Source: Ridgeia piscesae (Eukaryota > Annelida > Polychaeta > Sabellida > Siboglinidae). From it: 64,000 bases of DNA. This document shows, piece by piece, positions 1-12,249 of the stretch. The DNA is taken from contig JAODUO010000180.1 of assembly GCA_025642075.2 (NCBI GenBank), positions 382,501 through 446,500 on the forward strand, given 5' to 3'. How positions within the stretch are numbered: the first letter of the stretch is position 1; the number at the start of each line of letters is the position of its first letter. Both the position numbers and the translations under genes were made by a program. A model generated the notes under the pieces. It was not told where the DNA came from, ran no database searches, and was given only the letters and a program-made list of their open reading frames with translations.

Positions 1-905
1 TAAGGCCTAACATTTTAATTTATTTCTAGGATTTTTTAAATACAAGTAATACCTTTTGGTATTACATTTAGAATTGTTAGTACAACACAATAATAAAAGT
101 CTCCAATATTTACGAATTAAAAACAAAATTTAAAATAATAAAAAAAATTTTTAACAAACATTAAAAATGTCAAAAATTTAACTCGTAAGGGAAACAAAGG
201 TTGAAAGGGGTATTTTTTGCACCCATAAAAAAATATAAAATTTTATATATAAATATTATTTTTCAAAAATTCCCCATTACAATGCATGTACAGGCTAAGG
301 TATAAATTAACAACCTTGGCTAATAAAACCAGGACAATTGGTATATTTTCTAACATTTGACACAACCACAAATTATTTCATATAAATTAAATATATGTGA
401 CCTGTTCTAACGAAATGAGTCACTTGCCAAAAAATAAACAATTTGAGTCATATCACCGGAAAGAATATTTATTAAGCTTTCCAACAGTGCAAAAATGTTG
501 GAGCTCGCTCATGCACAGCCAAAGTTATTCGACACTGAACATGCCCGGGGTATATAACTTCAAACTGAGAAAATCGCATTTGAAGTTCGCAGTCACACAA
601 GTACATGATCTGAATCTGAATGGGATACGTTGTAAAGAAGCCAATATTGGCTATTATATACGACGGGGGGTGTGTGCGCATGTTATTGAGTGTTTAAAAA
701 ATTATAATCAGTTAGTTTTCTAGCATAACATACTTTATGTAAGCTGTGTTTTATATAAATGAAAATTATAAACCACACGTTAGCTAATGTTTAAAACCAA
801 CTTGATATGAGATCCAATGTGCTGTGTATATTCCGGTGGGTTATCTTTATTATAGTGGGCTATCTTTATTCTAATGGGCTATATGTTTTGATGGGTTATT
901 TTTTC
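1..905. other. AT-rich sequence, no gene recognised
   Basis: An open frame of 108 codons (plus strand, 397-723) overlaps an antisense frame. Neither has recognisable domains, and composition matches the surrounding AT-rich DNA. I see no supported gene here. Confidence 0.5.
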
Positions 906-910
906 TTCTG

Positions 911-1070
911 GTGGGATGTGCTCTCTCTCGCTCTCTCTCTCGCTCTCTCGCTCTCTCTCGCTCTCCCGCTCTCTGTCTGTCGCTCTCTGTCTGTCGCTCT
1001 CTGTCTATTGGTCTCTGTATGTCGCTCTCTTTCTCTCCCTCCCTCCCTCTCCCCCTCTCTCTCTTCCTCT

Positions 1071-1157
<87 letters not shown>
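911..1157. repeat. (CT)n microsatellite tract
   Basis: A long pyrimidine tract. An interrupted, degenerate part built from CTCTCG and CTGTCTGTCG blocks passes into a pure (CT)n run from about 1075. Open frames on both strands are only Leu/Ser or Arg/Glu repeats produced by the dinucleotide and should not be called genes. Confidence 0.95.
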
Positions 1158-1159
<2 letters not shown>

Positions 1160-1424
1160 CACTTGGGGTGCGTGTGGGTGTAACTTAGGCCTGTTGGTTT
1201 ACTTTGCCCAAAGAATCAGTTGTATTCGGGTTATTAAAAATTTGTGATTCGGTAAAATCCCGGCCAACTATCAATATCTGTAATATTTCAATAAACATTA
1301 TACGCCAAAACAATTATGTCAGTGCTGCATGTTACGGGACAAAATATAGTTTACTTTTCCAATAATGCTACATCCATTAAGATATAAACTAAATAAAACT
1401 TGAACATTAAATGATTACTCACAC

Positions 1425-1710
1425 CCTCCCTGCATCTCTCCCTGCATCTCTCCCTGCCTCATTCCCCCTGTCTCCGCCCCTCTCTCCCCCTCTCCCTCTC
1501 CCTCTCTCTGTCTGTCGCTCGCTCTCTGTCTGTCGGTCTCTGTATGTCGCTCTCTGTCTGTCGCTCTCTGTCTCTCGCTCTCTGTCTCACGCTCTCTGTC
1601 TCTCGCTCTCTCTCTCTTTCTCTCTTGCTCTCTATCTCTCACGCTCTCTCTCGCTCTCTCCTCTTTTCTCTCGGGCCCTCTTCTCTCTCTCTGTCTCTCC
1701 CCTCTCCTCT

Positions 1711-1777
<67 letters not shown>

Positions 1778-1800
1778 CTCTCTCGCTCTGTCTCTCCCTT
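1425..1800. repeat. Second (CT)n-rich tract with the same interrupted structure
   Basis: Starts with CCCTGCATCTCT-type repeats, then blocks of CTCTGTCTGTCG, then pure (CT)n at about 1710-1775. The interruption blocks (CTGTCTGTCGCTCTCTGTCTGT) are shared with the tract at 0.9-1.15 kb, so the two tracts probably share an origin. Confidence 0.93.
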
Positions 1801-2211
1801 CATGGGGATCACCACCTCTTATCCACCAATCACGTCTCTCTCTACCATCTCTTCCAGTTCCTGTCTTGTAGACAACCAAACATGACATATTAGATGGAAG
1901 ACTCCAACTTTCCTAAAATAGCAGTCTTTGAAGTATGACAACTCCCATGCCTTGATATCGCCACTGCAGTCTTCGGCATATTCTATGCTGACCTCAACAA
2001 GAGTTATTACTGTTGCACTTAACTTGATGACCTGGTAGAACTCTGATGCTGGTCATATGATGCTGCCAGCGAGAAACATTTTATCTGCATTCTTCTACAG
2101 CCCACATGTAGGTCTTATGTCTTAGTTGTTTGGGTTGCATATTAATTCCTGTTTGTTTTGCAACCAAGGTGCAGGCCATTTATGAAGAAAGCATTAATAT
2201 TCTATATACAT

Positions 2212-3630
<1,419 letters not shown>

Positions 3631-3634
3631 CGTT

Positions 3635-4374
3635 AAAACATCGTTTATATGTTATATTATATCATATGATACATTAAACATGCTAACATGTTAAACTATA
3701 ATTATTCATCCATGCACAGTTATGGATAGGTATGTTTTACATTAGGCGACGTGAAACCAAGATGGCGCACACATCGTCGCCATTTTGTCCTTCATAAAAT
3801 GTAACAGGGAATTACTTTAAAATGTTGATACATAATTTGTATAATTCCATATAACTCAAATTGGTAAACAAGAATACATAACATAAAATAATAAACATAA
3901 CAGATGTAGACTAAGACAAATTTAGTTATTTTATTTAAGATATTATCGACACCAATCAGCATAGTGATCGTAATTTTGTTTTCCACATGCGTGTTGGCTT
4001 AAACAGGCAAAACATCGTTTATATGTTATATTATATCATATGATACACTAAACATGTTAACATGTGAACCTATAATTATTCATCCATTCAGATTTATGGA
4101 TAGGTATGTTTTACAACAGGCGACGTGAAACCAAGATGGCGCACACATCGTCGCCATTTTGTCCTTCATAAAATGTAACAAGGAATTACTTTAAAATGTT
4201 GATACATAATTTGTATAATTCCATATAACTCAAATTGGTAAACAAGAATACATAACATAAAATAATAAACATATAACAGATGTAGACTAAGACAAATTTA
4301 GTTATTTTATTTAAGATATTATCGACACCAATCAGCATAGTGATCATAATTTTGTTTTCCACATACAATGGTAT
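3635..4374. repeat. Tandem direct duplication, unit about 374 bp, with YY1-like site pairs
   Basis: Two copies (about 3635-4000 and 4009-4374) line up with an offset of 374 bases and only scattered differences. Each contains CCAAGATGGCG followed about ten bases later by CGCCATTTTG. That is a convergent pair of matches to the YY1-type core (AAGATGGCG and its complement). The second copy is joined to the first by a short unrelated spacer. The matching minus-strand open frames (about 60 codons each) follow the duplication and show no domain. Confidence 0.85.
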
Positions 4375-4767
4375 TGACTTTAGGGACGAAAAAACTAGAA
4401 ATGATCGAAGCTAGGCAACATTTCTCATCGGAGTAAGCAATGAATTTAAAGATCTTAAAGATAATGACATTAGACGCCGCATATAACGAATAAAACATGT
4501 AGACCTAGTCTCAATCCTTGCTAAGCAATTCTGAACACATTGTAATTTTGTGATGCTGTTAAAATCGGATCAACTTCCATGACCAGGCGGAGTTGATGGG
4601 CGGAAAGGTGCTGCCACCTCACGGAGTCTAGTTAATCGACTCTACATACATATATTTTTATAAAAACTATTTTGTTTGGTCCTAACGTTTACGGTCAGTT
4701 CTGTTTATAACAATCAGTTTAACAGGGATCTGCATAATTATACGATGTTATTGACACAGCGCCCGTC

Positions 4768-4826
4768 ACTGCTGCCAGGGAGCAATTAGTCAAGGGCACC
4801 TTGACTAATTGCTCCCTGGCAGCAGT
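4768..4826. repeat. Perfect 28-bp inverted repeat, 3-base loop
   Basis: The left arm 4768-4795 begins ACTGCTGCC and ends GTCAAGG. The right arm 4799-4826 is its exact complement, with only GCA between them. Such a tight, perfect palindrome is either a hairpin-forming element, a foldback rearrangement junction or an assembly artefact. Confidence 0.9.
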
Positions 4827-4829
4827 TTC

Positions 4830-7215
4830 CATGGCTCCCTGGACATTTCCTGCAACAAAGGTAAAGGGAAAAGTCCAGCTTTACAGATGGGGTAGTGGAG
4901 AGCCGGGCCTCTGGTAGAGGAATACACTAGTCTAATGACTAGTGAAACAGGCAAAATCTGAACATTTTGATTTTTGGGGAGACGTTCAGATGCCCTTACA
5001 AGAGCAGTCAACTACAGATTGCTTGTGTACAGTGACAATACTCTATTAAAATGTACCAGTTTTGGGGCCCTGGAGGCTTTAACATGAGTTGATAGACTTT
5101 AAATTTTGTGTGCATAGTACCCTAAGAAACATCTATGCAAAATCAGAAAAAAGATCTTCAACGGTTTTTGAGATACGAGAGCTAATGGCGTATGCAGAGC
5201 GATGACGTAACTCCATTGGACCTGTGGGCTAAGACAAAATAGCAGGAAGCAACACACTAGAACCTTAAATTCAAACTTTATTTCCTGAAAAAAAGATGCC
5301 TATTCGCTGGACCATTTGTAGTGTGTATATGCTAAAACCGTCTTGACTGTACATAAACAACCTAGGTGTAATTCCTATCCAGTTGTAAGGACCGCGGCGA
5401 GGATACGACACTTCTTACATACTATAATAACACAACTCTTAAAATATCGTTAGACTACTAAAAAGGTAACTTATCAACAAGTAATAAAACTTGCAGGAAC
5501 GAAACAAGATGGCCGACTTTCCAGTTCAGCTAGTAACTCGCACATTTAGTGACCTTGTTACAATGCAATGTTCGCTCGTACAAGCGTTTGATGGCACAGT
5601 CACAACTGACAGAAATTCATCCTGCTCTCCATGAGTTCTTTAAATGCAGGACCATTCAATAGATCAGGGCAGAATACGGTGTTTCCGATTAACTGGCGTG
5701 ATAAGTGAAAGATACCTCTGGTATTGTGTGGCTGTCAACAAAACACGTCGTACATCAACTTCTATTTGAACAGAAATAACATTAAATAGTAATAATGGCC
5801 TGCAATTGCAGCGGAATTTGGCGACAGCCATTTTCCACAATGCCCTAGTAACAGGCCTTTGATTCTTGACAATTAAACAATGATTCTCTGACAAATCGGC
5901 TGTGCCTTATAATAGCACCCTTCTCCCAATCTATCAAGGTCAAAGGAAAGTCACCAAATTCAAGGTAACTGGATAAAATACCTTATTATTTCTCTACGGA
6001 ATAGACCTGACCTATCGTGTCTAGAGATCTTCCTAACACCTTGCAGCATCGTCTCACAATGCAAATAGGTTATTTCTTTTCCATAATTACAATTTATAAA
6101 CTGCTTTAAACTGTTTTTTAAACAATTCTATCAATAATATAAATGTCATTATATGTGAGCCAAAATTCCAATCTGATGACATTAATTTTAACAATTAATG
6201 TGTCATTATCACATAAACCAAATTGCAAGCATAATGTTACAATCAGTCTTTAAGTTGTGAGCAAACATAGATTCCAACAGAAACCACGTTTCATCAACAC
6301 ATAAAACCCTAGTGAAATACGGCCTTGATCTGTTCACATAAAGAACCCCAATGATTAAAAACAATAAACACATAATTTTATATTCAATCAGATGTCTATG
6401 AAATGAAAAATGTACACAAAGAAACCACCCTCCCATGCTCCTAACTCTAAAAATGTACACTACCTCTGTATACCAACAGCAGAGCTACGTAAGAGACGAA
6501 TGTCACAACACATACATATATAAATAGTCCAACAAGATATATATATTTATGTATATAAATATCTTATCTATTCACAACAATAGCACGCTCTAGATCGGTG
6601 CTAGGTTGAGACAATCACGTCACCAACCGGAGTCGATTGGTCCTGTGGTTCTTGGGTTGACAGGCATGACTACCCATATGTCTATCCATATAATGTGGTA
6701 TCAGTTGTTCACTTGTAAACATCAGATGTGTGAGAGCACACATTCCGACTACCTCCAGTAGTTCCGGTGTAGACCATGAGGATGTCTATGATAACTTGTC
6801 CCCAGTAGAGGACCCTTCTGCAGTTGCTTCAAGTACCTCAACATATAGGACACATGGGCTGTTGTGACGTAGGCAGGCATGCAGTGTCCGTGCACACAGA
6901 TAACGTCCTCAGGTCTTCTATAAGTCTCCAAACAGGACCATATCGACACAAGCTACAAACTGTGGTCCAGTGACTAGTTTCACACAAAACCTGTATCCCA
7001 TGGCAACTGTATCCCGTGGCAACGAGCCAGTAGGCTATGCCCTGTCATTGCACCGAACGTGCACCACTGCCTGTTCATCTGAACTCCGTCAGTTCACGGA
7101 GCCACACAGCCATTCTAATGGACAGTCTGCAGTTGTGATCAGCACACCAGATAGCAGAGATGCGACCGATCACAAAGTTTTGCTATTTCCGCACCGCAAC
7201 AAGCACCACTGGCAC
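4830..7215. other. Intergenic DNA downstream of the NIPBL-like gene; 3' UTR may lie in its right end
   Basis: No protein-coding exon is recognised. The NIPBL-like stop codon is at 7218-7220, so the 3' UTR would extend leftward from there. I could not identify a convincing polyadenylation signal on the minus strand. Confidence 0.4.
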
Positions 7216-7217
7216 CG

Positions 7218-7418
7218 CTACAGCACATAGTCACTGTCCTCGCTGTCGTCTTCCTCGTCATCATCCTCACTATAATGCCGCCATCGTTTCTTCTTCTTGT
7301 GTTTGTGAGGTTTGCTGCTGTGGGAGGATGACTTTGACGTGCGACCTCGGCGATGATGTGAACTCATCGAACGCTTGTGGTATGCCATCAGTGACGATGG
7401 TGCTTTCGGTATCTCCAC
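7218..7418 (-). CDS. NIPBL: NIPBL-like last coding exon (basic/acidic tail)
   Basis: Sixty-six codons plus stop (TAG at 7218-7220). The exon starts after a TTATGTGCAG acceptor with VEIPKAPSS. It continues with a Ser/His/Lys/Arg-rich segment containing a KPHKHKKKKRWR cluster, probably nuclear-localising, and ends in an Asp/Glu run closing with DSDYVL. Phase 0 joins it to the preceding exon only when that exon is read in its second frame. Confidence 0.7.
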   Translation of the reverse strand: MEIPKAPSSLMAYHKRSMSSHHRRGRTSKSSSHSSKPHKHKKKKRWRHYSEDDDEEDDSEDSDYVL

Positions 7419-8910
7419 CTGCACATAATCATCACAGTTTATCAGTTTGGCGGCAATCACAACTCTGTGTATGCAATATTAGGTCATTTCAGATCAATGT
7501 AAGTAAGTTACATAAATGTATTTTAGTTAACAGATGTCATGGACCGCCACGACGCTATCATATTGTATGTATTTTGTGTATTTATTTGGTTCAGTAATCG
7601 GTGACTCCACCTGGTGATTAATGTTTAGTGTTAATTAGCAGTGACAATAGGTGTCACTGCAGTTTGATCGGCGGGATGATAGTGGGATTTGGGGCAGAGT
7701 GGAGAGCAAGCAATGGATATGAACCGAACCACGAGGCTGTGTTTTCAGTGGGAAGTTGCTTTGGTGAGTTTAATTACTGCAATTGTATAATAACATTTGA
7801 GCCATGAGTGCTGTAACATGTGAGCCATTATTGCGCCTTGATAATTGTGGACAGTTAATACTTACGTAGTTACGCAGTTATTGCAGTAGTTTAATTTCCC
7901 TTCGTATTCCCACATGTAAAATCCTCTGATATGGGCTGGTAACTACCGGGTAATGATGCCACAGCTAACCGTTATGATTGTCATGTATACTGAACCGTGT
8001 TTTTCTATGGAAGAAGCGACAAATCGTTGTATTAATGTATTTATCAAATGTTAAGTCAAATCGTCACTATCCATGTGGGTTGATTGAGAAATGGTAACCA
8101 GTATTGTTATGGTTAAGTGCTAGTACCTACCGATATATGTATCGTGAGAGAACGTGTTTAGTGTCACAGCATGGTTGTTGGTGATGGATCACAAATTAAG
8201 ACACTGAAGTTTGATATTAATGAGTGCAAACTGTTGACTTGTAGTTGTACAAGTCTGGGTGTTTGGCACGAGGATGATCACTAGGGGTCAGCACTGATGT
8301 AATTAATGTGTACATGGTAGATGTTGCTGGTTTTTATTATGAGCGATGTAGAAACATATTTTTGTTCTGCAGTGTGATTGCTTCATGAATGCTTTGGAAG
8401 CAAGAAGCCTGAGAATATAGTCCTGACGTCTGACTGTGGGCAGGTACATATCGTGATTTAGTCTTGCATTTCTATATTATATTTGCCATTTGGAGTGTTG
8501 ATATGTATTCGTCTTAGTGTTTGATAATTGTCATAAAGTGTCAACAGAGAGCAGATGTTTTGGAATCTTTTGGTTGTATTGTGCTATTTGATCTATGGTA
8601 AAGGTAACCCTGTGTTTTATTGTATATATGTGTAATTTTATACATGTGGGTAACACCTCTGTTATTGTTACAGGGTCTTGTCTTGTTTATACTGTGAATA
8701 AAGAATTGGGAAACACAGATCCAGCGTCCGCGTCCATCCTTGACACAAATATCTACAATGAGTTGCTTTAAAATTTGTCATACAGACGTCATACAGTAAA
8801 TCAAATGTAATTACATACCTAAATTAACTAAAGAAATAGACTGAATAAGTTCTAAAATAAATCATAAATAAATAAATCAAGTCTCATTATGACGAAATGA
8901 CCGTGCTCAC
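7419..8910 (-). other. Intron between the last two NIPBL-like exons
   Basis: About 1.49 kb with a GTGAGC donor at its right end and a TGTGCAG acceptor at its left end. I see no nested gene or recognisable repeat. Confidence 0.6.
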
Positions 8911-9146
8911 CTTTTGACCACCATTATCTCCATCGCCATCCCCGGAGAGATCAATAACGGCAACTGGTTTTGAGTCTTGTGATTCGCCAGTTTCAGGGCC
9001 ACCTTGTGCTGCGTCCGCTGCATCGCCCCCTGCCTGGCCACCAGATGGCGTGCCTGCAGCAGCTGGGGTGCCATGACCGGACTGAGAGGGGGTGGGGGAA
9101 TGTCATCGTCATCATCTGGGTCTATGGACAGCATGAGCTGTTTGAA
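8911..9146 (-). CDS. NIPBL: NIPBL-like exon: FKQLMLSIDPD segment and acidic linker, with frame break
   Basis: The exon opens in phase 0 after a TTATTTCAG acceptor with FKQLMLSIDPDDDDD, the counterpart of the FKLLMEHLDPDEEEE segment of vertebrate NIPBL. Its length is 236 bases, which is not a multiple of three although both neighbours join in phase 0. After the acidic run the opening frame becomes implausible (HLVARQGAMQRTQHK). The next frame gives a typical low-complexity acidic linker (PETGESQDSKPVAVIDLSGD) and runs in phase into the last exon. A single missing C in the C-rich run on the minus strand (plus-strand 9085-9103) explains it. Confidence 0.72.
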
Positions 9147-9531
9147 CTGAAATAAGAGAGTGGGCATTCATTAGGGGTGGTCTTATCAGTTCTTTACCAT
9201 CAATGTATTAAATAGCAGATAGCAGAGTACTTGTATTTTCAAAATTGTGCTTAATTATATGTCAGAAGAGAAACTGTTTATACAATATTACATGACTAAC
9301 CCAATGTCCATTTAGTCAGGATGATCCTTGTGTCAAATTTACGGTAATATTTTCTATTACAACATTTTCACCTCCAGTTGGGTCATTAATAAACCCCCAG
9401 TTTAGACAATAATAAAATATTTAAAACACAACTAGTTCGTAGACATTTTCACGATCACAGTTTTTAGATTGTGAACGAGAAATCATATCCAGCTATTTTA
9501 TTCAAATAGAACACTAACAAAGTGCACTCAC

Positions 9532-9706
9532 ATCTAAGTAGCCCTGAATCAACTTAGTGTTGGTGTCATCATCTTGTGGCAAGTCTTGGGTGCCCTCTCT
9601 AACCAGATCCATTGCTTGGCTTGGGTTAAAGGTCATCTTTGCTTTGCAGTTCAGAGGTTTGTCCCATACCTTTGCCTGTTCTGTTGGCGAGTAGCGGTGA
9701 ATTTTG
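9532..9706 (-). CDS. NIPBL: NIPBL-like exon: HRYSPTEQAKVWDK segment
   Basis: A 175-base exon with a TTCCTTACAG acceptor and a GTGAGT donor. It encodes KIHRYSPTEQAKVWDKPL and ends LIQGYLD, matching the conserved SKIQKYSPSESAKVYDKA...QYLD stretch near the NIPBL C-terminus. It begins in phase 2, so it would splice in frame to the exon at 10155-10209, even though the intervening HEAT repeats of normal NIPBL are absent. Confidence 0.8.
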
Positions 9707-10154
9707 CTGTAAGGAACAACACAAATGTCAACAAACTTCACGGAGGCTAACAAGCTAACTTGTTACTTGGAATAAAGTCTTCCTGTGTTTCTGTAAAAAA
9801 TCTTGCTCTGATCTAAAATTATCACTGCACAATTCTCTCAAGTAAGAGAAAGGTCATTGTTATTCAGAAGTTCAAAGATGCAGACAAACATAAAAGGAGT
9901 CAAACGCATGTTGCCATCTTGGAGGATTTGCATGGTTCACTGCTACAAAACTTACCATATTAAATCTAGATAAAGGATCATATAATTTTTTAGAAATGTT
10001 CACACATGGATACATCAGAATGTACACTGAAACAAAAACACTGTTAACTCATGCATTTCTCCAAAACTAGAGTTACTCACCAAAAACAGCCGTTTGACAG
10101 AACTAAGGAAGCACATGTGCTTCTGAAAACAGCAGTTTCCACAAGACAACTTAC

Positions 10155-10209
10155 CCCGACTGTATATCGCCCATCTCCTTCAAATCCTCCTTGTTCTGCA
10201 GTTTCTTCC
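10155..10209 (-). CDS. NIPBL: NIPBL-like 55-base micro-exon (KEDLKEMGD)
   Basis: A short exon bounded by GATACAG and GTAAGT. It completes a Trp codon from the previous exon and reads KKLQNKEDLKEMGDIQSG. It is equivalent to the KKxxxKQEDLKEMGDVSSG stretch of NIPBL that precedes the C-terminal HEAT repeats. It was too short to appear as an open frame and was found by reading the minus strand. Confidence 0.75.
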
Positions 10210-10749
10210 CTGTATCAAACAAACACATCACATTTATTATTACACATCATTATTTATTGCTACACATATATTTTAATAATTATTATTACATATCGCATTT
10301 ATTTTCGTTGCTAGCAAAAATGCACTGCTCCAGACGATGATGCTTCTGAGCAGTGTTTCACAGGGCTAGTTATGTAAAACATCCCCTATAGCCCGAACAA
10401 TCACAAAAAACATGCATGACAATGTGAACATTCAATTAACATATGTCTAATGTCCAGTGTAAACCCTACATTCAATGATGGTAAGAACAATCAACACAAA
10501 TTGCAATTTTAAAGGCATTGCTTATCATCTGAGTTGGTATAGATTAATACATTAAGTCTGGGAGGCACACCATTTAGAAGGAAAACATTGACATGAACAC
10601 ACATAAACCACCACCACACATTGTTGTGGATGTATGAAAGCAGTTTATTATTGTCAGAATATTAATAATATTATTACACCTAGTTCTGATACAAACTCAC
10701 GACACTGGATATGACAACATTGAATATATTGTTCATGGCTCTAAGAATG

Positions 10750-10847
10750 GTTTATTGTATGATTTAACTTACTTTGGAGCAAAAGTTTGTCGATGAGTAC
10801 TCATCGACAAACTTTTCCCGCAAAGTAAGTTAAATCATACAATAAAC
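10750..10847. repeat. 98-bp palindrome (47-bp arms, GTAC centre)
   Basis: Arms 10750-10796 and 10801-10847 are complementary over 47 bases with three clustered mismatches. The four-base centre GTAC is itself palindromic, so the structure is effectively loopless. It lies 24 bases from the donor of the NIPBL-like exon at 10872. Confidence 0.92.
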
Positions 10848-10871
10848 TGGGTATGACTGAGATGAACTTAC

Positions 10872-11045
10872 ATTCCTGATCAGCCTTGATCATCCTCGCC
10901 TCCTCCTCCATCAAGTACATGAGCATGTTGCGTAGCACCTGACAGCGCATCTTCACTGGTGCCTCCTTGCGTGTCAGCAGGTCAATGTATAACTCCCACA
11001 TGTCCTGGCCCAGCATGTACTCATACTCTCGCATCACAAAGAACC
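10872..11045 (-). CDS. NIPBL: NIPBL-like HEAT exon (MLGQDMWELYIDLL)
   Basis: A 174-base exon with acceptor GCGAGCAG and donor GTAAGT. It encodes GFFVMREYEYMLGQDMWELY, then RCQVLRNMLMYLMEEEARM and KADQE. It aligns with the vertebrate stretch containing LMFEQEVKNLYNNIL, LKIQVLKNLQTYLQEEDTRM and QAD. Entry and exit phases are both 1, consistent with both neighbours. Confidence 0.85.
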
Positions 11046-11510
11046 CTGCTCGCAAGAAACATCATAGTGTTTATCTGTGCAATAACCTGATAACTTGTAA
11101 TTAATTACTCTTCCCAGGTACAAAGGCCCGCATGTCTCTTTCTGTCCTCTCATCTACTAATTTGTCATGTATTTTAAAACACACAAGTGCAGTAAAGGTA
11201 GCTTACTTTTGTCACTGGATAAATTGTATGGTGAAACTCTACTGCTAATGACTGCATATCAACATGCTGTAATGATCACAACAGTTGCCATTAGATACTG
11301 ATACAAATATTCCTTGCACATGAACTGCGTAACCATAATGACTGTCAATAAAGAATTGCAAAACATAACTTTCAGTCTGGACATTATTAACATAAAGTAC
11401 TAATTCTAGTAAGAAAGTGGAGATTACAAAATTAGTAATCATTGTACAAATTTATGAACAAACAACCCGTTAGATGAGTAAATTTGCATGATATCTTCAG
11501 TTGAACTGAC

Positions 11511-11601
11511 CTAGTTCTGCCAGGGCCTTGTGCTTCACTTCCTCATCTTCGTGGCGGATGAAGTAAAGCATCACATCGAAGACCTTGTCTCGAATGGACA
11601 C
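11511..11601 (-). CDS. NIPBL: NIPBL-like exon (FIRHEDEEVKHKALAELG)
   Basis: A 91-base exon between TTTAATCCAG and GTCAGT. It reads VSIRDKVFDVMLYFIRHEDE and then EVKHKALAEL. It is equivalent to the KDKVLELLMYFTKHEDEEVQTKA stretch of NIPBL. It enters in phase 0 and leaves in phase 1, splitting the Gly codon that opens the next exon. Confidence 0.85.
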
Positions 11602-12095
11602 CTGGATTAAATGACCACAACACTATAAATCTTCCCCCATTTATTCTAGATTAACATTCAGTTTAGATCAGCTTTTCTTAGGGACGCTTACAAAACAGTA
11701 GTGTATGACACTACCCAGAAGTTGTTTAACATCAGACCACCTATGCCTGTTAGACTGCTACATGAACAACTTGTTTCAAACCATTTTTGAAGCCTAAATA
11801 AATACATCAAACTAACATTATGTAACATACATTTTCCCATTCTTTATAATTTTATACCATTCACGTTTAGCCATAACAAGGTATACCTACCTACATATGC
11901 TCAGTCAGATTTTTTGTTAAAGTGATCATAAAATAACCATAGTCCATCATAGTTCACTTTCAATTAATTTCAATGTTAGACACTTCTTCATCTAAACATC
12001 TGTTTAATTCCCCAACAAGTTTATTAAAGTGAATAACCACCCACATACATCGTAATAAACAATAGGTGAAAATACAACAACGCCCTCAATCCTAC

Positions 12096-12246
12096 CTTCT
12101 TTTCACCAAATCCTGAGAGTCAAAATTGAAGTGTCGACAGAGCAGCCCGACGGTGTAGAGAGACCGTAGGAGGGTAGGTCGACTACTGGCCAACTGGGGA
12201 CTGCTGGGGTGCTTCTGGTGCTCACACATCAGCTGAGTGAGCACAC
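12096..12246 (-). CDS. NIPBL: NIPBL-like exon (LLRSLYTVGLLCRHF), with frame break near its end
   Basis: A 151-base exon with acceptor GGTTGCAG and donor GTAGGA. It reads VLTQLMCEHQKHPSSP and then RPTLLRSLYTVGLLCRHFNF, matching the KPVLLRSLFTVGALCRHFDF stretch of NIPBL. As written it ends in phase 2, but the next exon requires phase 0. One extra T in the TTT run near 12112-12114 would give FGEKK followed by VSIRDK, both in phase and closer to the family. This is the most upstream NIPBL-like exon I can find in the window. Confidence 0.8.
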
Positions 12247-12249
12247 CTG

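Larger units (their letters stand above)
7218..12246 (-). pseudogene. NIPBL: NIPBL/SCC2 (Nipped-B) C-terminal exons: partial, possibly broken gene
   Basis: NIPBL/SCC2 loads the cohesin ring onto chromatin in the nucleus. Seven minus-strand exons reproduce, in order, conserved stretches of the C-terminal third. These include a TLLRSLYTVGLLCRHFNFD segment, a YFIRHEDEEVKHKALAELG segment, the MLGQDMWELYIDLL HEAT segment, the KEDLKEMGD segment and the HRYSPTEQAKVWDK segment. An FKQLMLSIDPDDDDD segment and a Lys/Asp/Glu-rich tail follow. All splice sites are GT-AG and phases fit, apart from two single-base frame breaks. The normal protein is about 2,800 residues; only about 300 are here. No upstream exons are seen between 12.25 and 36 kb, and a HEAT block is missing between the exons at 10155 and 9706. 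Family assignment is firm. Whether this is an intact gene spoiled by assembly, or an intron-retaining duplicate pseudogene, is open. Confidence 0.8.

Noticed and set aside
397..723. 108-codon open frame as a gene
   Set aside because: No recognisable domain, overlapping antisense frame, and no splice or promoter context. Likely chance in AT-rich or repetitive DNA.
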